Assembly (NCBI GenBank): GCA_013360945.1
Contig: JABWAQ010000016.1
Coordinates: forward strand, 1 to 43,086
Reading direction: 5' to 3'
Length of the DNA: 43,086 bases
Source: Candidatus Brocadia sp.
Lineage (GTDB): Bacteria; Planctomycetota; Brocadiia; Brocadiales; Brocadiaceae
The position numbers and the translations under genes are program-made. The notes beneath the pieces were generated by a model. The model made no database searches. It saw only the letters and a program-made list of their open reading frames with translations, and was not told where the DNA came from. The stretch's first letter is position 1, and each line of letters begins with the position of its first letter. Below, piece after piece: positions 26,420 through 34,692 of the stretch.

Positions 26420-27229
26420 ATGGATACCATTTACCAGGCACATAAAAATCACGGCAGTATAACCTTTGCAGAAAGTGAATGTTCGGATGGAATGTGTTGT
26501 TTTACCTGCGTCATTCCACAGAATAACAGGCATATTGGGTTGTTTAAATCTCTGTGGAAGAGTGGAACGGGTTATTCCCACGTCAAGTTATTGGTGACCA
26601 GCGAAGGACACAAAAACGAATTGTATGACTCTTGCAAGTTTCTGGATTTTGCGATTTCCAAAAGCTCTACGGACGCCAGTCTGGAAATGGACTTGCGTTG
26701 CAGTATTTACAAATCTCGTCCGAGACAATGCATGGGATACCCGGATAAGGCAGGCGAGTCGTTGTATGAGAGGATCTGCGGGCCGTGTATATTTAATGAA
26801 TATACTGCTCCCGGTGCATATAAGCAACTTATATACAAGAGGGAATGGAATGCCTTTTATGCAATTCGGGATAGCGAAGAGGTAATCCGTAGTGTGTTTG
26901 TTCATGAAGGATCTCTTGTTGCAAGAGAGGCACTGTTAAAAACTAAGGATGTTCACCTTGCAACGCTATCTGTGGAGACGGAGGAATTAGACTACATCCT
27001 GGTTCCGATACCCAAACGGACACAAAATATCTTGTATTCATCGGAACAACATCAGCCAATTGCGACGATTAGACAGGCGTATCATCAATGGGAGGAAAAG
27101 ATACAGCGAAATCTACAAAATCATTATGGATCCGAGTGGGAAACGAGACTTAAAAATGCCATAGAAATGGAGGAAAAAGATGTTCGTAAAAGATGTAATG
27201 AAGACACAGCTGATAACCTTGAATGCTGA
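26420..27229 (+). CDS. YkgJ-like Cys-cluster protein (putative Zn/Fe binder)
   Basis: This 269-aa protein has the CxxxxCCxxC cluster at Cys21, Cys26, Cys27 and Cys30. Further cysteines follow at 72, 94, 104, 120 and 123, including the CSIYKSRPRQC motif common to YkgJ/UPF0153 proteins. These are assumed to bind zinc or an iron-sulfur cluster, but the biochemical function is not established. The C-terminal half is unlike the family core. It begins 6 bp after the carbonic anhydrase stop codon, and its last 50 bp overlap the CBS gene in another frame. The overlap carries that gene's ribosome site. Confidence 0.7.
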   Translation: MDTIYQAHKNHGSITFAESECSDGMCCFTCVIPQNNRHIGLFKSLWKSGTGYSHVKLLVTSEGHKNELYDSCKFLDFAISKSSTDASLEMDLRCSIYKSRPRQCMGYPDKAGESLYERICGPCIFNEYTAPGAYKQLIYKREWNAFYAIRDSEEVIRSVFVHEGSLVAREALLKTKDVHLATLSVETEELDYILVPIPKRTQNILYSSEQHQPIATIRQAYHQWEEKIQRNLQNHYGSEWETRLKNAIEMEEKDVRKRCNEDTADNLEC

Positions 27230-27596
27230 TTCAAAGCTCGGTTTTGCAAATGATATCATGTATTTGGGGAGGATACGGCATTTGCCCGTTGTGAAAGGAG
27301 AAAATGTTGTTGGCATACTGACACAAAGGGATCTTTATCGTGCGTCACTGACGTCCATCCTGACGAACTGGAAAGAAAATAAGGAATTTCTGGATTCCAT
27401 TAAGGTCTCAGAGGTAATGACGAAAAATGTAATTACCATTGCCCCTGATGCAACGATTGAGGAAGCTGCCCAGATTATGATTGATAAGAAGGTGGGTGGG
27501 CTGCCCGTAGTAAGAGACAAGAATAAGTTGATTGGTTTGATTACCGAGACGGATGTATTACAATATTTTGTGGATGAGCGGATAGAGAAGAAATGA
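27180..27596 (+). CDS. CBS-domain pair protein
   Basis: This 138-aa protein consists of two CBS motifs (about 1-60 and 73-135), each with the typical 'VMT..VITI..DATIEEAAQIMI..K.GGLPVV' arrangement. Such Bateman modules bind adenine nucleotides and act as energy sensors. The start at 27180 is set by GGAGG just upstream, although it lies within the end of the YkgJ-like gene. The partner it regulates is not evident; carbonic anhydrase upstream is one candidate only by proximity. Confidence 0.88.
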   Translation: MFVKDVMKTQLITLNADSKLGFANDIMYLGRIRHLPVVKGENVVGILTQRDLYRASLTSILTNWKENKEFLDSIKVSEVMTKNVITIAPDATIEEAAQIMIDKKVGGLPVVRDKNKLIGLITETDVLQYFVDERIEKK

Positions 27597-27621
27597 GGTT
27601 TCATGGGAAAAGGGGTGTCTA

Positions 27622-27846
27622 ATGTGTGACGTTGGTGGTCATATAAGCAGCGACATGATTACGTGGCAATGTGCATGTTGTGGTGCAGCAATAAAGGATT
27701 CAGACAATACAGCCGAAGGGCTTTGCGATCTTGGAATATGTTTGTCATGCCGTAATTCTCCGGAGGAGTGGATGGAATTTGTCAGAGATGAATGGGAAGA
27801 GGGTGTCTGTATGGATTGCATATCGCCGTGTGCTCTTAAACGATGA
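27622..27846 (+). CDS. small Cys-rich protein, unknown function
   Basis: This 74-aa protein has ten cysteines (residues 2, 17, 19, 20, 35, 40, 43, 63, 66, 70). These include CACC, CLSC and a CX2CX3C arrangement, all compatible with zinc or Fe-S binding. It lacks a signal peptide and lies 25 bp after the CBS gene, preceded by a GGGG-rich ribosome site. It is not recognised. The cysteine count and operon position make it a likely metal-binding partner of the neighbours. Confidence 0.5.
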   Translation: MCDVGGHISSDMITWQCACCGAAIKDSDNTAEGLCDLGICLSCRNSPEEWMEFVRDEWEEGVCMDCISPCALKR

Positions 27847-27894
27847 TGTTTGTTGCTGCCGGGGATACACAAAAGATTTAATCAGCGGGGAAGA

Positions 27895-28749
27895 ATGATT
27901 TCAAGGCGAATGTTCATACGAGGTGCTTTTGGATGCGGAATTGGGATTGCATCCATAGGGGGTTATAGCCGGTTACTCGAACCGCGCTGGGTTGAAACAA
28001 ACTACGTCCCTGTAAAAATTAATGCCCTGCCGAAACGGTTTGAGGGGATGACAATAGCCCAATTATCGGACATTCATCATTGCAAATATGTTCCCCGTGA
28101 ATTTGTGCGCAAATGCGTTCGGAAGGTAAATGCTTTATGCCCGGATATTATTGTATTAACAGGAGACTATATTTATCGTTCCGATGCGTTTCTTTTGCCT
28201 GTTGCAGAGGAATTATCAGAACTCAAGGCGAAGGAAGGGGTCTTTGCCGTGTTGGGGAACCATGATAATAAGGGCGATACTTTCAGTGCATTGTCCAAAG
28301 CAGGTATCCGTGTATTAATTAATGAGCATGTCCCTCTCTTTAGAAAAAGAGATCATCTTTTTGTCGCCGGGGTGGACGATTTGTGGAAAGGGTGGTCGGA
28401 TTTAGGCAGAGCTTTAAAAGGTACAGATGATAAGCCCAAGCTTTTATTAGCCCACAATCCGGATATAATTGAGATGACAAAGACTACAGATGTTGATTTT
28501 GTGATGGTAGGCCACACCCATGGTGGGCAGGTGAGTTTGCCTCTGTATGGACCTCTCATTGTATACTCTAAATTCGGCGTACGCTATGCGGCAGGGCTGT
28601 TTCATGAGAGAAATACGACCATGTATGTAAATAAAGGTATTGGGGTTTCCGGCCTCCCGGTGAGATTTTTTGCACGGCCGGAAATTACATTGTTTACGTT
28701 GAGGAATAAAAGAAGAAAAGAAGTGGTGCGTCAGGAGGAACAGTGTTAA
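27895..28749 (+). CDS. Tat-exported metallophosphoesterase (YkuE-like)
   Basis: Using the ATG at 27895 (GGGGAAGA upstream) gives 284 aa and a near-perfect twin-arginine signal, SRRMFIRG, followed by a hydrophobic stretch. An upstream in-frame TTG at 27850 only adds residues before this signal. The calcineurin-like core is complete: Asp59-x-His61 in LSDIHH, Asp91 in TGDYIY, Asn122-His123 in GNHD, and His207/His209 in GHTHGGQ. These residues bind two metals and catalyse phosphoester hydrolysis. Tat export suggests cofactor loading in the cytoplasm before export. The substrate is unknown; YkuE relatives are sometimes linked to UDP-diacylglucosamine or envelope phosphates. Confidence 0.85.
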   Translation: MISRRMFIRGAFGCGIGIASIGGYSRLLEPRWVETNYVPVKINALPKRFEGMTIAQLSDIHHCKYVPREFVRKCVRKVNALCPDIIVLTGDYIYRSDAFLLPVAEELSELKAKEGVFAVLGNHDNKGDTFSALSKAGIRVLINEHVPLFRKRDHLFVAGVDDLWKGWSDLGRALKGTDDKPKLLLAHNPDIIEMTKTTDVDFVMVGHTHGGQVSLPLYGPLIVYSKFGVRYAAGLFHERNTTMYVNKGIGVSGLPVRFFARPEITLFTLRNKRRKEVVRQEEQC

Positions 28750-28817
28750 AAATCAGCCCCCTTGTGATTCATAATCTGTTTTTACTCCTACATGGAGTAT
28801 TGACGGAGATGTGATTC

Positions 28818-29798
28818 ATGAAAAACTATCTTAGGAGTTTTTTCTATTGTGTATTTGTGCTATGGATAATGGGTATCTGTGTAAGTACGATATTTGCATT
28901 TTCGGCTGGTCCTCCAAACGGTCGCACAGGTTCTCCGGCCGATAATTTTAAGACATGCAAGGATACAGGATGTCATAATTCTTTTGAGCTGAATTCAGGG
29001 AAAGCAACAGTTTCTATTTCTGCACCGGATAATTATGCCTTGAGCGAGGTTGTCCCTATAACTATTTCTTTTAGTAATTCCAGTACTGCAAAACATGGCT
29101 TTGAACTATCGGCGTTAGATGCAAATGATGAGCATGTTGGTACATTCAGCCCTGTTGATGGTAAAACCCAAACCGATGATGGAAAAGAGAATTATATAAA
29201 ACACACCTCAACTGGCAGCAATCAATCCGGCAATGCTTCCTGGGGTGTAACATGGACCGCACCCCCTTCTGCGGTAAAGAATCCTGTTACTTTCTATGCG
29301 GCTGGAAACGAAGCGAATGGGGATGGTACGCATGATGGAGACTATATTTATACGACTACACGTGAGATAAGCCAACTTGCAACGCCAACGCCGGCCCCTA
29401 CTGCCACGGCAACGCCTTTTCCAACACCTACACCAACAAATACTGTAACACCTATGTCAACACCGACCCCTACACCAATACCAACGCCTGCGGAGTGTGA
29501 AGCTGAGTCAATGACGGCTTCTCCCGGCGAACTGGAACTTGAAAAAGGGGAAAGTGTGGAAGTGGTAGTAACTTTGATACCTGCCGGAGGTTGCCCACCT
29601 GATGATGGTGAGTTAGTTACGGCAAAGGTTAACCGGTCTGGTAAAAAGCGCGTATCCGTTTCGCCAGAAAGCGCTACTACAAATGTTAATGGCGAGGCTA
29701 TGTTTACCATTACTGCCAGTAACAAGGCGGGAAAAGCAAAGGTCAAATTCAGATATAAAGATTTAAAGACGACCGTAAAGGTAAAAGTAGTAAAGTAA
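28818..29798 (+). CDS. exported protein with CX4CH motif, Thr-Pro linker and Ig-like C-terminus
   Basis: This 326-aa protein starts with a signal peptide (hydrophobic core 8-28). The first domain (about 28-190) opens with GPPNGRTGSP and then Cys47, Cys52, His53 in CKDTGCH. Related proteins of the reelin-like 'choice-of-anchor' type carry a CXXCH here, so this could bind haem through a CX4CH motif; that is inference. A repetitive Thr/Pro linker (about 194-228) leads to a beta-rich Ig-like domain (about 235-326), with a Cys pair and a basic end. The gene has its own terminator at 29830-29870. Function unknown; probably at the cell surface or in a periplasm-like space. Confidence 0.7.
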   Translation: MKNYLRSFFYCVFVLWIMGICVSTIFAFSAGPPNGRTGSPADNFKTCKDTGCHNSFELNSGKATVSISAPDNYALSEVVPITISFSNSSTAKHGFELSALDANDEHVGTFSPVDGKTQTDDGKENYIKHTSTGSNQSGNASWGVTWTAPPSAVKNPVTFYAAGNEANGDGTHDGDYIYTTTREISQLATPTPAPTATATPFPTPTPTNTVTPMSTPTPTPIPTPAECEAESMTASPGELELEKGESVEVVVTLIPAGGCPPDDGELVTAKVNRSGKKRVSVSPESATTNVNGEAMFTITASNKAGKAKVKFRYKDLKTTVKVKVVK

Positions 29799-29829
29799 CA
29801 ACAGCGGTAGTTGCAGAATTTTTAAAGCG

Positions 29830-29870
29830 AGGGGGTGCGACGTTTTTAGACGAGGCACCCCTTCTTTTTT
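29830..29870 (+). terminator. Rho-independent terminator
   Basis: A G/C stem (GGGGTGC around 29832-29838 with GCACCCC at 29855-29861, extended on both sides with a bulge) is followed by TTCTTTTTT. It lies 31 bp after the stop codon of the CX4CH protein gene. Confidence 0.75.
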
Positions 29871-30041
29871 AGTTGATATAAGACTAATGGATGTTAAACT
29901 TAAACTCTTGTCATTGCTTATAGGAGGGCATGCTTGATCAAGGATACGGTAGCTTCAGGAAGGTTGAGTTGCCTGTTGTAAAGGGCAAAGTTGATTGGAA
30001 TAAGAAAGTTTAAGATGGGTTTATTGTAGGAATAGGTATTG

Positions 30042-31139
30042 ATGACAAAATTGTTGGCTATTGTGTTAGGTATGCTCGTGGGTTTCTATGCCACAGTACA
30101 TGGGGATACAATAACTTTGAGGAATGACGGTAAAGATGTCGATCTCAAGGTGACAGGCGTTACGGGGGAATATATAAATGCCGTAATATTAAAAAAAGAT
30201 ATAAAATCCCTGAATATGCAATTTTTGGACACCAAAAATTACCCTGATGTAATTCTTTTAAACGTTGCCAATGTCGCTGTAGAATGTAAAATCAAAGAGA
30301 TTTCCGATGATGCCATTCAGGTGCTAATTCCCACCGTCATGATTTCTTCCCTCAAGATGACCTTTCAACCAGGGGATAAACAGGTAAGGACGGTTTCAGG
30401 TGATGTTGAGAACAGACCAAAGACTGCAGATGTGGTTGTGAAAGAGGAAAATACAGAACAAATGGATGCACGAGCAACTGAATCTAAAATACGTGAAGAT
30501 GTGGGTGGAAGTGGCATTGCTGATGAGATAAGGACGTCACCGGCAGAGAAGGAGGTTAAGGGAATACATTATCGGTTAAAAACGAAAAAGGCAAAAGTGG
30601 GTAGCGCAGAGGTGGAAGATGGCCTATCGAATGCTGAAACAGAGGATGTGCCTCTGGATAGAAATGAATCTGTTGTCAATGGGAAAACACATGAAACAGA
30701 TATGGAACCGTCTGAACTGAAACAAGGACTGGTGGATGAGTCAGTGGATAAAGGGCGTGTGATAGAAGACGAAGAAGATGTGAAAAAGGAAAAGCCGGTT
30801 GCCCAGGATCCAAATCTTGGCAGGGTTGAAGGGAGGATATTGCATGGTGGAAAACCCCTTCCGGAATGTCAGGTAAAGTTGCAAATGTTAGAAAAAAGTG
30901 GGCTGTTAACCAAGGGGTATCGCCCGGTAGAAGGGGCCATGGAACTTGAAGCTGTTACCGGCAAGGATGGTTTATATCGTTTTATGAATGTGTCGCCAGG
31001 CCAGTACAAGCTGTATTGGAAACCTTCGTCAGAGACTGCGTGGGTCAGGCGTTTTAAGATGGAACCGGATGTAATTGTAAGTTCCGGTAAGCTTACCAGT
31101 CCTAAAGAGATTGAAACGTTGAAGAGGACCTTGAATTAG
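30042..31139 (+). CDS. exported protein of unknown function with C-terminal carboxypeptidase-regulatory-like domain
   Basis: Starting at the ATG at 30042 (a TTG just before it is less likely) gives 365 aa. A signal peptide covers about 1-21. A small beta-rich domain (22-115) begins DTITLRNDGKDVDLKVTG. A long charged, low-complexity region (about 120-260) is rich in Glu, Lys and Val. The C-terminal domain (about 265-345) has the GRVEGRILHGGKPLPECQV and GLYRFMNVSPGQYKLYW segments of carboxypeptidase-regulatory-like/CnaB folds. The layout suggests an envelope scaffold or adhesin. It has a separate transcript from the cupredoxin gene, which starts 449 bp later behind its own promoter. Confidence 0.65.
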   Translation: MTKLLAIVLGMLVGFYATVHGDTITLRNDGKDVDLKVTGVTGEYINAVILKKDIKSLNMQFLDTKNYPDVILLNVANVAVECKIKEISDDAIQVLIPTVMISSLKMTFQPGDKQVRTVSGDVENRPKTADVVVKEENTEQMDARATESKIREDVGGSGIADEIRTSPAEKEVKGIHYRLKTKKAKVGSAEVEDGLSNAETEDVPLDRNESVVNGKTHETDMEPSELKQGLVDESVDKGRVIEDEEDVKKEKPVAQDPNLGRVEGRILHGGKPLPECQVKLQMLEKSGLLTKGYRPVEGAMELEAVTGKDGLYRFMNVSPGQYKLYWKPSSETAWVRRFKMEPDVIVSSGKLTSPKEIETLKRTLN

Positions 31140-31275
31140 GTGTGAAGTTACAAGAATTGATTTTATTTATTCACAATAAATAGAGAAAAACGAAGGCCAA
31201 AAATATTTTAGTGGATATAAATAATTCTGTAATACTTTATTGAAACCATTATTGCATCCTTGAAATTTTATCTTA

Positions 31276-31287
31276 ATAACTAGTTAT
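31276..31287. promoter_or_regulatory. 12-bp palindrome, candidate operator
   Basis: ATAACTAGTTAT is a perfect palindrome about 200 bp upstream of the promoter at 31484. Its half TTATGTAA recurs inverted at 31346-31353. It does not match a regulator site I know. Confidence 0.3.
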
Positions 31288-31483
31288 GTAAGGAAATAAT
31301 TTTTATCTGGTGATACAAAAAACTAACAACTTGAAATTTAATTAGTTACATAAATTTTTTTTGTTTTCTATTTTTTTTGCCAGAAAGGAATGATTATTGT
31401 TAATGGTGGAATCCCGTTGTGTGATTTTTGAAAGAGGCTTTGTGTTCTTGAATCCGGTTTATTTTGGATGCTTAAAATTGCAA

Positions 31484-31512
31484 TTGACAAATTCTCTTTG
31501 CGGATGTATCAT
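31484..31512 (+). promoter_or_regulatory. sigma70-type promoter at head of electron-transfer cluster
   Basis: TTGACA (31484-31489), a 17-bp spacer, then TATCAT (31507-31512), a one-base departure from consensus. It lies about 75 bp upstream of the cupredoxin-like gene's start region. Confidence 0.7.
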
Positions 31513-31587
31513 GCTTATCTTTAAATTTTGAATTGAGTATAGTAAGCAAAGTCTAATATTTTAAAGTAACGAATTATGGAGGTAATG

Positions 31588-32349
31588 ATGGTGAAAAGTT
31601 TGCGATATGGAACGATTATCGGTAGTTTGATGCTGGGTGTCATAAGCAATTCGATATGGATGGGCAATATTGCTATGGCACAGGCCAAAGGTGAAGCTTA
31701 CAAAGAGGTTGATGTAAAAGATGGGGGATCAATTGTTGGGACTGTTAGGTTTGACGGCGATATTCCAAATGCTAAAATCTTAAAGGTTGATAAAGATGAG
31801 CAGACCTGCGGCCATGAAAATAAGCAATCAGAGGAGTTGGTTATCAATGGAGAATCAAAGGGTATTAAAAATGTGGTCGTATCACTCGTTGACATTGCAG
31901 CTGGTAAGAAAGCAGAAGTAACGACAGCCGCATTAGATCAGAAAGAGTGCCTGTTTATTCCCCACGTGCTTGCAGTGTCAGCCGGAAGTAACGTGGATTT
32001 GCTTAATAGCGATAACGTAATGCACAATCTTCACTCCTGGTCTATCAAAAATGCAGCCTTTAATGAAGGCGTATCAGGCGGTGGAAAGATGACAAAAAAA
32101 TTTGATCTTCCAGAGATAGTCAAGATAACGTGTGATGTGCACAAATGGATGAGTTCCTACATAGTGGTGAAGAATAATCCTTATTTTGCCGTTACTGATG
32201 AGAATGGAAGTTTCAGGATAGAAAATGTACCGGCCGGTACGTATAAGATTGAGGCCTGGCAAGAGAAGCTTGGAAAAAAGACAAGCGACGTAACCGTAAA
32301 GCCTAAAGAAGAAACTGCGGTAGGCTTTGTTTATACCGCAAAGAAGTAA
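31588..32349 (+). CDS. cupredoxin-like exported protein with carboxypeptidase-regulatory-like tail
   Basis: Several in-frame starts exist (31576, 31585, 31588, 31591). The GGAGGT at 31578-31583 lies inside the first, so 31588 or the GTG at 31591 is likelier; 31588 gives 253 aa. A signal peptide ends near MAQA. The central domain has candidate type 1 copper ligands: His146 or His149 (MHNLH), then Cys182, His185 and Met188 in CDVHKWM. That C-X2-H-X2-M spacing is like amicyanin. A C-terminal domain follows with ENGSFRIENVPAGTYKIEAW. Methylamine-utilisation-type 'plastocyanin' proteins share this layout. It is first in the electron-transfer cluster behind a good promoter. It may be a soluble electron carrier on the outer side of the membrane. 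Confidence 0.8.
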   Translation: MVKSLRYGTIIGSLMLGVISNSIWMGNIAMAQAKGEAYKEVDVKDGGSIVGTVRFDGDIPNAKILKVDKDEQTCGHENKQSEELVINGESKGIKNVVVSLVDIAAGKKAEVTTAALDQKECLFIPHVLAVSAGSNVDLLNSDNVMHNLHSWSIKNAAFNEGVSGGGKMTKKFDLPEIVKITCDVHKWMSSYIVVKNNPYFAVTDENGSFRIENVPAGTYKIEAWQEKLGKKTSDVTVKPKEETAVGFVYTAKK

Positions 32350-32419
32350 TGGAAATAAATGGTATTAAATTTATTATTATGGAATGTGTAACTCACTCGA
32401 TTAAAAAGGCGCACTGCGA

Positions 32420-34585
32420 ATGAATAACTTGAAGATGTTGTTGCAGTTCACGAAAAGAAATGCATGTGTTATTGTTTTCTTGTTTTTTCTCTCCTCTCTT
32501 CCATCCTTTTTGTCTTCCCAAAGAGTAGTTGCTGCTGATGCCCCGGTGCAAACGGCACAAAAAAATGAGGGTGCGGCATCTGGTGTGGAATTACCTCAAT
32601 TTGAGACAGCCCAGCCATCGGCGCCGTCTCAATCGCCCGAAGGTCAGCCCGTGGCGGGTGAAGGAACTGCGACTGCCACTGCAGGGGAGGAAGAAGAAAT
32701 GCCTCCAGTTCAATACCGGGCTTTTTTTGGGATGGACTCCCGTACGGTCGTCTGGATTATATCAGAATTACATCTCATGTTTGCGGCCTTTGTGCTTGGC
32801 GTTCCCATTTTTGCCGTGATCGTGGAGATCGTGGGATTCAAGGGCGGCGACATCAAATATGACAAGATGGCGAAGGAGTTTACCAAGCTCTTGTCTGCTG
32901 CATTTGCCACGACTGCATCGCTGGGAGGTTTGCTTGGATTTTGTTTGTTTGGTTTGTATCCGGAGTTTATGGGTCACATGACGAATGTTTTTGCGCCGAC
33001 CATGTACGTTTATGCCCTGATGTTCTTTGGTGAGGCATTTACTTTGTATGGTTATTATTACTCATGGGATATTCTGAAAGGATCGGCGGCAAAAAAATGG
33101 TTTCATATCTTTTTAGGTGTAATGCTTAACCTCTTTGGAACTGGACTTATGTTCCTGACCAATTCCTGGGCGACTTACATGATGAGTCCGGCGGGGATTG
33201 TGCCGGCGACAGGAAAGGTACTCAGTTTGTATCATGCCATATATAACCCGCTCTGGATGCCGGTAAACATTCACCGGTTAATTGCCAATGTATGTTTTGG
33301 CGGTTTTATTGTTGGTGCCTATGCTGCAGTAAAATTCCTGGGCGCAAAGACAGAAGAAGAAAGGGCGCACTATGATTGGATGGGTTACGTCGGGAACTTT
33401 ATAGGGGTCGGGGCGCTGATTCCTTTGCCATTTGCTGGGTATTGGCTGGGGCGTGAAGTCTATAGCTCCAGTCCCGTTATGGGCAATATTATGATGGGTG
33501 GTGCATTCTCTTGGACGTTTATTGTCCAGGCAATCCTGATTGGTATGCTCTTTATTGGCGCTAATTATTACTTATGGCTTGGAATGGGAAGAATTAAGGG
33601 TTCTGAACGCTACACAAGGTTCATTAAATATCTTATTTTTGTCATCTTCGTGAGTTTTGCTGTATGGCTCACCCCCCATAATCTGCCTCTGAGCGGGGAA
33701 GAAAGGGCAATGATTGGGGAGCAATACCATCCGTTCTCTAAGTATTTCGGAGTCATGGCGGCAAAAAATGCTGTAGTCAATCTGATTATTCTGGCAACCT
33801 TCTTTTCCTTCCTGATTTACCGACGGGGGAATAAAGGGGAGATGGTTCCGTTTTCCGAACAAGGGCGGGCCGGCAAAATAGGAATATTTTCTGCATTAAT
33901 CTTCTGTTTGTTAATGTTAGTTTCGTATGCGATTTCGCTCAATTTTGTAGAGTTGGAGGCTAACATGAAGGATTTTGTGAAGCCACTCATACGATCTCTC
34001 TATATCCAATCGTTTGCGATATGTCTTGCTGCCTTTCTGACCTTTAAGAATAAAGGAAAGTTGGCGCAAGCCATGCTGTTTGCGGTTACCGCGTGTATTG
34101 CCGTGCTCTATTTCTGGTATTATGGTTTTTATGTCATGCAAAAAGCTAACTTGGTGTTGCGATATCTGTCGGTGACGCAGGTTTCGATTGTGATGAGCTG
34201 CCTGATTATGAATGCCATTATAGATATTTTTATCTTCCGTAAGGCAAAACTTGTGGGAGGGATTGTGTGGGGTAAGATGCCGGTGAGATCCCAGTATGCA
34301 TTGATTCTTTTGTGTGTGGTTATTGTGATCCTGATGGGGCTTATGGGTTTTATACGTTCAGGTCTCAGGATGGACTGGCATATTTACGGCGTTTTACAGG
34401 ACACCTCACAATGGGCTTACACACCATCTTTGGCGTACATGGGGCGGATAGTTGGTTTGATTGTGGCGCTCTTTCTGGGGCTTGTGGCCTTCGTGTTCTG
34501 GCTGGCTAACCTGGGCGAAAAGAAGGAGAAAGGGGTGTTGGAAGAAGAATTTAAATTAACAGAACCACATCCGGAGCACTATTAA
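32420..34585 (+). CDS. cytochrome bd subunit I-like (CydA-like) membrane protein
   Basis: This 721-aa protein begins with a signal-like helix (about 14-38) and an Ala/Pro/Gln/Glu-rich linker to about 95. A long polytopic region with at least a dozen hydrophobic helices follows. The first core helix (SELHLMFAAFVLGVPIFAV) matches CydA helix 1, with His118 at the place of the high-spin haem ligand. GEAFTLYGYYYSWD resembles the conserved Glu-containing helix. His285 in NIHRLIANV and Met446 in YFGVMAAKN are candidates for the low-spin haem b ligands. No CydB gene is adjacent, and the protein is much longer than CydA (about 520 aa). The C-terminal half has extra helices. It may be a quinol-oxidising or cytochrome-linked haem protein rather than an oxidase. 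It sits between the cupredoxin gene and five cytochrome c genes. Confidence 0.8.
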   Translation: MNNLKMLLQFTKRNACVIVFLFFLSSLPSFLSSQRVVAADAPVQTAQKNEGAASGVELPQFETAQPSAPSQSPEGQPVAGEGTATATAGEEEEMPPVQYRAFFGMDSRTVVWIISELHLMFAAFVLGVPIFAVIVEIVGFKGGDIKYDKMAKEFTKLLSAAFATTASLGGLLGFCLFGLYPEFMGHMTNVFAPTMYVYALMFFGEAFTLYGYYYSWDILKGSAAKKWFHIFLGVMLNLFGTGLMFLTNSWATYMMSPAGIVPATGKVLSLYHAIYNPLWMPVNIHRLIANVCFGGFIVGAYAAVKFLGAKTEEERAHYDWMGYVGNFIGVGALIPLPFAGYWLGREVYSSSPVMGNIMMGGAFSWTFIVQAILIGMLFIGANYYLWLGMGRIKGSERYTRFIKYLIFVIFVSFAVWLTPHNLPLSGEERAMIGEQYHPFSKYFGVMAAKNAVVNLIILATFFSFLIYRRGNKGEMVPFSEQGRAGKIGIFSALIFCLLMLVSYAISLNFVELEANMKDFVKPLIRSLYIQSFAICLAAFLTFKNKGKLAQAMLFAVTACIAVLYFWYYGFYVMQKANLVLRYLSVTQVSIVMSCLIMNAIIDIFIFRKAKLVGGIVWGKMPVRSQYALILLCVVIVILMGLMGFIRSGLRMDWHIYGVLQDTSQWAYTPSLAYMGRIVGLIVALFLGLVAFVFWLANLGEKKEKGVLEEEFKLTEPHPEHY

Positions 34586-34639
34586 AGTGCATCTGAATAG
34601 TGAGTTTAAAGGCCAAAGAAGATGAAGGGGTAATAACTA

Positions 34640-34684
34640 ATGTTAAATATGACTGAATTTAATTATGGTAAAGCGAAGGCATAG
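34640..34684 (+). CDS. 14-codon mini-ORF before the diheme cytochrome gene
   Basis: An ATG at 34640 preceded by GAAGGGG encodes a 14-residue peptide (MLNMTEFNYGKAKA) ending in TAG 8 bp before the next start. It could be a leader for translational coupling. A chance open frame is equally possible. Confidence 0.2.
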   Translation: MLNMTEFNYGKAKA

Positions 34685-34692
34685 AAAAGCGT

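Larger units (their letters stand above)
31140..31575. other. AT-rich regulatory region upstream of the electron-transfer cluster
   Basis: 436 bp with no coding sequence. It contains the 12-bp palindrome ATAACTAGTTAT (31276-31287), the widely spaced inverted pair TTATGTAA (31284-31291) / TTACATAA (31346-31353), several T-runs, and the consensus-like promoter at 31484-31512. A regulator-binding role is plausible but unproven. Confidence 0.5.

Noticed and set aside
29394-29490. Short tandem pattern considered as a CRISPR or satellite repeat
   Set aside because: It encodes an in-frame Thr-Pro linker; no spacer-repeat structure is present.
29348-29746. 132-aa minus-strand frame with a Gly-Val repeat
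   Set aside because: It is the antisense shadow of the Thr-Pro linker of the exported protein at 28818-29798.
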